NCBI GenBank assembly: GCA_913056495.1
Contig: CAJXMO010000008.1
Span: 119,758-183,757 of the forward strand
Direction of reading: 5' to 3'
DNA length: 64,000 bases
Source: an uncultured Alteromonadaceae bacterium
GTDB lineage: Bacteria; Pseudomonadota; Gammaproteobacteria; Enterobacterales; Alteromonadaceae
In this document: positions 59,094 to 64,000 of the stretch, in pieces
Layout of the letters: each line of letters begins with the position of its first letter
Numbering within the stretch: the first letter of the stretch is position 1
Translations under genes and position numbers: made by a program
The notes under the pieces: generated by a model
What the model was told of the DNA's origin: nothing
The model's database searches: none
Seen by the model: the letters and a program-made list of their open reading frames with translations, nothing else

Positions 59094-59490
59094 ACTTTAT
59101 CCCTTAAGTTGAAGGTTGATAAACAAAACTGTATTTAGCTAACGAGTTGCAATGTGAATGGATAAATTGCCGCTCTCTGTTGAGATACAAATAATGTACC
59201 AAGACTAAACTTTTATGACGAATACCATTATTTTTTTAATTTAATTCTGATGGTCTCATCACCAATATTTGTTTTAAAAGGCATACATCCAAGATTACCT
59301 TTGTCAGTTAATTCTTAGTATAACCAAGACTTTGTTTCTTTCAAAAATAAAAATTGGCTGTCATTGGCTTACTTCTTATCTAATTTAGCATAGAATCTGG
59401 TATGAGTTTTTGGGTTTGCGGTTGTTCATATTTAAACCCGAACTAATTATGCTGTTATTACAATAATTCTACAGATGGATTTTGAATAAA
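59094..59490. other. Non-coding region between the CBM48 gene and the RND operon
   Basis: Divergent promoters are expected here. A 6-bp inverted repeat GGGTTT/AAACCC (59412-59439) could be an operator for the efflux genes. No regulator gene is adjacent. Otherwise AT-rich and featureless to my reading. Confidence 0.35.
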
Positions 59491-60666
59491 ATGAATAAAA
59501 AATGGCTAAAGATTTTTACTCCGGTTGCTATCATTGTCGGGGCGCTGATTATGTATCAAATAATGCTCGCATCTAAACAACCAGCTGAACAAAAACCATT
59601 GGATAATAAGCCTCCGCTGGTTGAAATCAGAACACTAAATAAGGAAGACTGGCAGTTTAAAATTCGCTCTCAGGGCGTTATTTCCCCGCTGTATCAAACT
59701 CAGCTAACAACTCAGGTTGCAGCGAAAGTCGTCAAACTTAGCTCTGTGTTTATCGAAGGTGGTTTTTTTAGCCGGGGAGATGTATTAGTTCAGCTTGAGG
59801 ATGAAGATTTTAAAACTCAGCTTAAGTCTGCCCAAGCCAATTTAGCGAAAGCCAAAGCAGCATTAAAAGAAGAAAAAGCAAGAGGTGCCGTGGCTGAGCA
59901 GGAATGGCGACAAATGGCCGAACAAGCTACGCCACTTGCACTTCGAATTCCACAGTTGGAAACTGAAACAGCCAATGTGGAGTCAGCTCAAGCACAAGTG
60001 GAACAGGCCAAGCGTAATCTTGAACGTACTAAAATACGTGCGCCTTATGATGGCATAGTGGTCAAGCGAAGCGCTCAATTGGGGCAATATCTGGCAGCTG
60101 GCAGCTCAGTTGGTCTGATATACTCAACTGATATTGCAGAAATTCGCTTACCATTGAGTCTTGAAGATTCAAAATATCTTAATTTACGCCAAAAATCTGT
60201 GCAAACTGCACCAGCTCAGGTCACCTTAATTAGTCAGGTCGGCGGGCGTCAGCAAAATTGGCAGGCTGAGCTTGTCAGAAATGAAGCTGTGATTAACGAA
60301 CAAACCAGGATGATTTATGTCGTTGCCCGCCTGAAAGATCCCTACAACCTAACGCAACAACACCAGGCACCGGTTCATTTTGGCCAATTTGTTGAAGCTG
60401 ATATTGACGGGAAATCAGTATCAGATATTGTTCGTGTTGAACGCTCTTTATTAACAGTAGAGCAGCAACTTATTCTGTTAAATGATGATTCAAGTATTTC
60501 ATTGATAACACCACAAATTGTTCGAAGCGAAGCTCAGTTTGTATACATTGCTCAGGGAATCCGGGAAGGTGATAAACTGATTATTAGTTCTCTCAGTAAC
60601 CCGGTTGACGGAATGAAAGTTAGGGTGAATAACCCGACTCAGGCAAAAGTTGAGGAGTCAAAATGA
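59491..60666 (+). CDS. RND efflux periplasmic adaptor (membrane fusion protein)
   Basis: 391 residues from the ATG at 59491; an in-frame TTG at 59482 is possible. One N-terminal membrane anchor (about 9-27), then the first half of the lipoyl domain (TQLTTQVAAKVVKLSSVFIE), a coiled-coil hairpin (about 105-175, with AQANLAKAKAALKEEKARG), and the second half with RTKIRAPYDGIVVKRSAQLG. It links the inner-membrane pump to an outer-membrane channel. It overlaps the pump gene by 4 bases (ATGA). No TolC-type gene is adjacent. Confidence 0.92.
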   Translation: MNKKWLKIFTPVAIIVGALIMYQIMLASKQPAEQKPLDNKPPLVEIRTLNKEDWQFKIRSQGVISPLYQTQLTTQVAAKVVKLSSVFIEGGFFSRGDVLVQLEDEDFKTQLKSAQANLAKAKAALKEEKARGAVAEQEWRQMAEQATPLALRIPQLETETANVESAQAQVEQAKRNLERTKIRAPYDGIVVKRSAQLGQYLAAGSSVGLIYSTDIAEIRLPLSLEDSKYLNLRQKSVQTAPAQVTLISQVGGRQQNWQAELVRNEAVINEQTRMIYVVARLKDPYNLTQQHQAPVHFGQFVEADIDGKSVSDIVRVERSLLTVEQQLILLNDDSSISLITPQIVRSEAQFVYIAQGIREGDKLIISSLSNPVDGMKVRVNNPTQAKVEESK

Positions 60667-63600
60667 CAACTCAACAAACGCAGCAGGGCATTATTGCCTG
60701 GTTTACGCGCAACCCGGTCGCCGCCAACCTGATGATGATACTGATTATTCTGGCAGGCATTTATTCTATTTTTACGATTCGAAAGCAGTCATTTCCAACG
60801 ATCACTCTGGATACTATTTCAATTCAAATCCCTTATTTAGGGGCTGCACCTGAAGAAGTAGAAAAAGGGGTCATATTAAAGGTCGAAGAAGCGGTTAAGC
60901 GGCTTGAAGGCATTAAAAAAATTACTTCAAACTCAAACGAAGGGTCAGGCTCTGTCACAATTGAAGTGATGGAAGGGTATGATGTTCTTGAGTTGATGAA
61001 TGAAGTTAAAGTGCAGGTTGATGCCATTCCGACCTTACCTGAAAATACCGAAAAGCCGGTTGTGTACCGGTTAAAACCTGAGCAGGCGGTTTTATGGGTT
61101 CAGGTTTATGGCGAAATGTCTGAGCGCACCATGAAAGAATATGCCAAGTCCATCCGGGATGAAATTGTGCTCCTGCCGGGCGTGAGTTCAGCCGAGGTAG
61201 TAGGCGCGCGTGATTATGAAGTTTCTATAGAGTTATCTGAGCAGGTTTTACGAGAGTACGATTTAAGCCTGCAATATGTCGCAGAAAAAATACGAAATAA
61301 CTCTGTAAATTTACCCGGCGGTTCAATTAAAACTGAAAATGGCGATATTTTATTACGCACAACCGGGCAGGCTTATTATGCGCCTGAATTTGAAAACATT
61401 GTTTTGCAAACTAACCCGGACGGAAGCCGTCTGCTATTGAGGGATATTGCCAATGTAAAAGACGGCTTTGTCGAATATGACAGGTTTTCCAGATTTAATC
61501 AGTTAGACAGTGTGGGCATTCAGGTTAAGTCCGTAGGTGAACAAAATGATCTGCATATTGCTAAAACGGTCAAACAATTTATTGAAGAAAAACAAAATAC
61601 TTTACCTGAAGTTGTTAAATTAAAAATGTGGGGCGATAGCTCGTATTATTTGCAGGGGCGTTTGGACCTTATGTTGAATAATATGATGATGGGGGCCGTA
61701 TTGGTCTTTATTATTTTGTCTCTGTTTTTACGTTTCAGGCTGGCAATATGGGTGATTGTTGGATTATTTGTTAGTTTCTTAGGTGCTTTGGCATTAATGC
61801 CAGTGACAGGTGTCAGTATCAATATGATTAGCTTGTTCGCATTTATTTTGGTACTCGGGATTGTGGTAGACGATGCCATCATTATTGGTGAAAGTATTCA
61901 TTCTACGACCAGTGCTCATGGCAATTCGATTGAAACTGTTATTCGAGGTGCACAAAAAGTGGCCATGCCGGCTACTTTTGGTGTTCTGACAACCATAGTG
62001 GCGTTTGCGCCTATGCTAATGGTATCCGGTGCTTCTTCACCTATCTGGGCCTCAATTGGTGTTGTCGTGATGCTGTGTCTGGCATTCTCACTAGTTGAAT
62101 CCAAATGGATATTACCGTCTCATTTAGTTGGTATCAGAGTGACCGAGAAAACTGAAAGCATGTGGCTGCCAAGATTTCGAAGGTTAATTGATCTCAAGCT
62201 CAACCAATTTATTGAAAACCAATACAAGCCTTTTTTGCAATTATGTCTGAATAACCGCTACACCACTTTGGCTAGTTTTATTGCTGTCCTAATTATAGTG
62301 GCCGGATTAATTGGTTCTGGAGTTGTTCGATTTGTTTTTTTCCCTAATTTACCGAGTGATTATGTTCAAGTTTCACTTACTATGGAAGATGGGACTCCGG
62401 CAGAAAAAACGAACGCGACTCTGGATAAACTTGAAAAAGCCTTATATCAGGTCGATAAAAACCTGAAAGCAGAAACCGGACAGGCGCTTTTGGGTAACTC
62501 GGTTGCTTTTAATAATAACCAGACATCAGGTATGTTGTGGGCTGAGCTATCAAAAGATGAAGCCCGTCCAATTAATGGGTTTGAAGCTGCTAATCGTTGG
62601 CGGGAAGCATTTGGAGATGTGCCCGGTGTGCGATCCGTGAACTTTTCCGGCTCTATCCAGGGCGGAGCCGGTGCTGACCTTGCGTTTTTATTCAGAAGTG
62701 ATGATTTAGCTCAGATTGATGCGGCTGCTCAAGCGCTTAAACAAATATTAAAAACGTATCAGGGTGTATATGACGTCGATGATTCTTTTAGTGGCGGTAA
62801 AGATGAGATAAAGCTTAAAATAAAACCTGAAGCCGAAGCTCAGGGGTTAACCTTAATCGATTTGGCGCAGCAGGTTAGACTGGCTTTTTACGGAGCAGAA
62901 GCACAGCGTGTGCAAAGAGATGAAGAAGAAATTAAAATTATGGTTCGTTACCCAAAAAGTGAGCGGGCCTCAATCGCTAACTTAGAAAGCATGTGGATAC
63001 GAACGCCTGATGGGGCTCAAGTACCTTTTTCTTCGGTTGCTGAATACGACATTGGAGAAGGTTATGCAACCATACAGCGCATTGATTATGAACGATCTAT
63101 CAGTGTAACCGCAAAAGCCGATAAAGCCGTTATTGAACCAGGTAAAGTAGCAAATGAGATAATTGCAGATGTTATCCCGGAAATTTTAGCCAAATATCCT
63201 CAGGTCTCATTCGAATTAACCGGAGCGTCCAAAGAAGAAAAGGATGCTTTGATTAGTCTTGCAATAGGGTTTTTATTTGCGCTAGTTGTGATTTATGCCC
63301 TGATGGCTATTCCGTTAAAGTCTTATTCTCAACCTTTAATCATTATGTCTGTGATCCCGTTTGGAATAGTCGGCGCTGTTGTTGGACATGTCTTGTTTGG
63401 GCTGGCGATGAGTATATTGTCTATGTTTGGCATTATTGCGCTTGCGGGGGTTGTTGTGAATGATTCACTTATCATGGTTGATTTTGTAAACCGAGCCCGT
63501 GAACGGGGCTTGGCCATTCAAAATGCGGTGATTCAGGCCGGGACAGAAAGGTTCAGGGCGATTATGTTGACATCGTTGACCACCTTTTTTGGTCTAGTGC

Positions 63601-63764
63601 CGATTGTACTTGAAACCAGTTTACAAGCACAGATTGTTATACCTATGGCCATTTCACTGGCGTTCGGTATTTTATTTTCAACCGTGATTACCCTGATTCT
63701 GGTACCATCTTTATATTTGTTATTAAATGATGTGGGGCGGATGAAACGTCATTTGACAAAATAG
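60663..63764 (+). CDS. RND efflux pump permease
   Basis: 1033 residues with the AcrB-type layout: a first helix (about 18-36), a large periplasmic loop, helices 2-6 (about 335-490), an amphipathic linker, then the same again, ending with six helices (about 860-1020). The proton-relay aspartates lie in GIVVDDAIIIGESI. It belongs to the HAE-like group that exports drugs, dyes or lipids; the substrate is not predictable. Translationally coupled to its adaptor. The stop is at 63764; the next gene is separate. Confidence 0.94.
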   Translation: MTTQQTQQGIIAWFTRNPVAANLMMILIILAGIYSIFTIRKQSFPTITLDTISIQIPYLGAAPEEVEKGVILKVEEAVKRLEGIKKITSNSNEGSGSVTIEVMEGYDVLELMNEVKVQVDAIPTLPENTEKPVVYRLKPEQAVLWVQVYGEMSERTMKEYAKSIRDEIVLLPGVSSAEVVGARDYEVSIELSEQVLREYDLSLQYVAEKIRNNSVNLPGGSIKTENGDILLRTTGQAYYAPEFENIVLQTNPDGSRLLLRDIANVKDGFVEYDRFSRFNQLDSVGIQVKSVGEQNDLHIAKTVKQFIEEKQNTLPEVVKLKMWGDSSYYLQGRLDLMLNNMMMGAVLVFIILSLFLRFRLAIWVIVGLFVSFLGALALMPVTGVSINMISLFAFILVLGIVVDDAIIIGESIHSTTSAHGNSIETVIRGAQKVAMPATFGVLTTIVAFAPMLMVSGASSPIWASIGVVVMLCLAFSLVESKWILPSHLVGIRVTEKTESMWLPRFRRLIDLKLNQFIENQYKPFLQLCLNNRYTTLASFIAVLIIVAGLIGSGVVRFVFFPNLPSDYVQVSLTMEDGTPAEKTNATLDKLEKALYQVDKNLKAETGQALLGNSVAFNNNQTSGMLWAELSKDEARPINGFEAANRWREAFGDVPGVRSVNFSGSIQGGAGADLAFLFRSDDLAQIDAAAQALKQILKTYQGVYDVDDSFSGGKDEIKLKIKPEAEAQGLTLIDLAQQVRLAFYGAEAQRVQRDEEEIKIMVRYPKSERASIANLESMWIRTPDGAQVPFSSVAEYDIGEGYATIQRIDYERSISVTAKADKAVIEPGKVANEIIADVIPEILAKYPQVSFELTGASKEEKDALISLAIGFLFALVVIYALMAIPLKSYSQPLIIMSVIPFGIVGAVVGHVLFGLAMSILSMFGIIALAGVVVNDSLIMVDFVNRARERGLAIQNAVIQAGTERFRAIMLTSLTTFFGLVPIVLETSLQAQIVIPMAISLAFGILFSTVITLILVPSLYLLLNDVGRMKRHLTK

Positions 63765-63924
63765 TTTTATTTTCGGTCAAGGTACTGAAACTTAATATAA
63801 AAATTTGGTGGCGGCTTGATAGCAAAGGTTGGGTGGGTTTAGTTTTTTAAACCCTTACCTAAATCTGAATTTAATGATAGCATTTAAGTGTTGACCGCTA
63901 AAATAATACAACAAGGACCTACCT

Positions 63925-64000
63925 ATGTTTTTACCTGTAATCATGGCCGGTGGCTCAGGCTCACGTTTATGGCCACTGTCGCGCAAAGCGTATCCTAAGC
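63925..64000 (+). CDS. Mannose-1-phosphate guanylyltransferase, 5' part only
   Basis: 25 codons are visible before the window ends. They encode [20 protein letters not shown] followed by KAYPK, the nucleotide-binding signature of ManC/CpsB-type GDP-mannose pyrophosphorylases. AAGGA lies 7-8 bases before the ATG. The rest of the gene is outside, so a bifunctional (isomerase-fused) form cannot be excluded. Confidence 0.85.
   Translation, partial: MFLPVIMAGGSGSRLWPLSRKAYPK

Overview
The window is a stretch of gammaproteobacterial chromosome with moderately low GC. It is almost certainly from a marine member of the Alteromonadales. This rests on gene order (greA-yhbY-rlmE-ftsH-folP-glmM-tpiA-secG-tRNA-metY-rimP-nusA-infB-rbfA-truB-rpsO-pnp), on gammaproteobacterial forms of TyrR, Sap, Psp, RatA/RnfH and SmpB, and on a rhombosortase. 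The genus cannot be fixed from the sequence alone; a Catenovulum-like or Pseudoalteromonas-like organism is my inference. Most genes are ordinary housekeeping genes. I see no prophage, insertion sequence, CRISPR array or integrase.

Layout. Positions 1-10100: two terminators, a MipA/OmpV outer-membrane protein, alanine racemase, a signalling pair (HD-GYP response regulator overlapping a 1533-residue hybrid kinase with three periplasmic binding domains), a FlgO-like lipoprotein with a small secreted partner, and an orphan LuxR-type regulator whose receiver has lost its phosphorylation site. 10276-14510: dusC, a Kef-like antiporter, tcdA and a flavin reductase. 14644-20671: dapB, then carA-carB-greA behind a leader rich in hairpins. 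20750-27159: yhbY, rlmE-ftsH, folP-glmM, tpiA and secG. 27179-36820: the translation and RNA-decay superoperon, with tRNA-Leu, initiator tRNA-Met plus two decayed tandem copies of it, rimP, nusA, infB, rbfA, truB, rpsO and pnp. 36998-44866: a minus-strand pspF-sapABCDF operon divergent from pspABC across a sigma-54 promoter. 44904-50815: phhB, nadA, tRNA-Ser, ygjV, smpB divergent from ratA-rnfH, and a SulP transporter. 50934-58450: bamE, priC, tyrR, a rhombosortase, gamma-glutamyltransferase, an orphan solute-binding-like protein, a lipoprotein and cysK. 58776-64000: a stand-alone CBM48 protein, an RND efflux adaptor and pump, and the first codons of a mannose-1-phosphate guanylyltransferase.

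How the genes work together. The central block couples nucleotide and peptidoglycan precursor supply (carAB, folP, glmM) to membrane proteolysis and secretion (ftsH, secG), and to translation initiation, ribosome maturation and mRNA decay (rimP to pnp). The psp/sap block links an envelope-stress sigma-54 activator to a peptide-uptake ABC transporter in one transcript. No clearly new multi-gene system is present. The points worth a second look are local departures from family norms: a SapF ATPase with lysine in place of its catalytic glutamate, a TyrR with a ruined ATPase site, a PspF with a variant GAFTGA loop, the receiver-dead LuxR regulator, the decayed tandem tRNA-fMet copies, a probable S15-binding pseudoknot before rpsO, the multi-hairpin carA leader, and a recurring -10/CGCG promoter signature.
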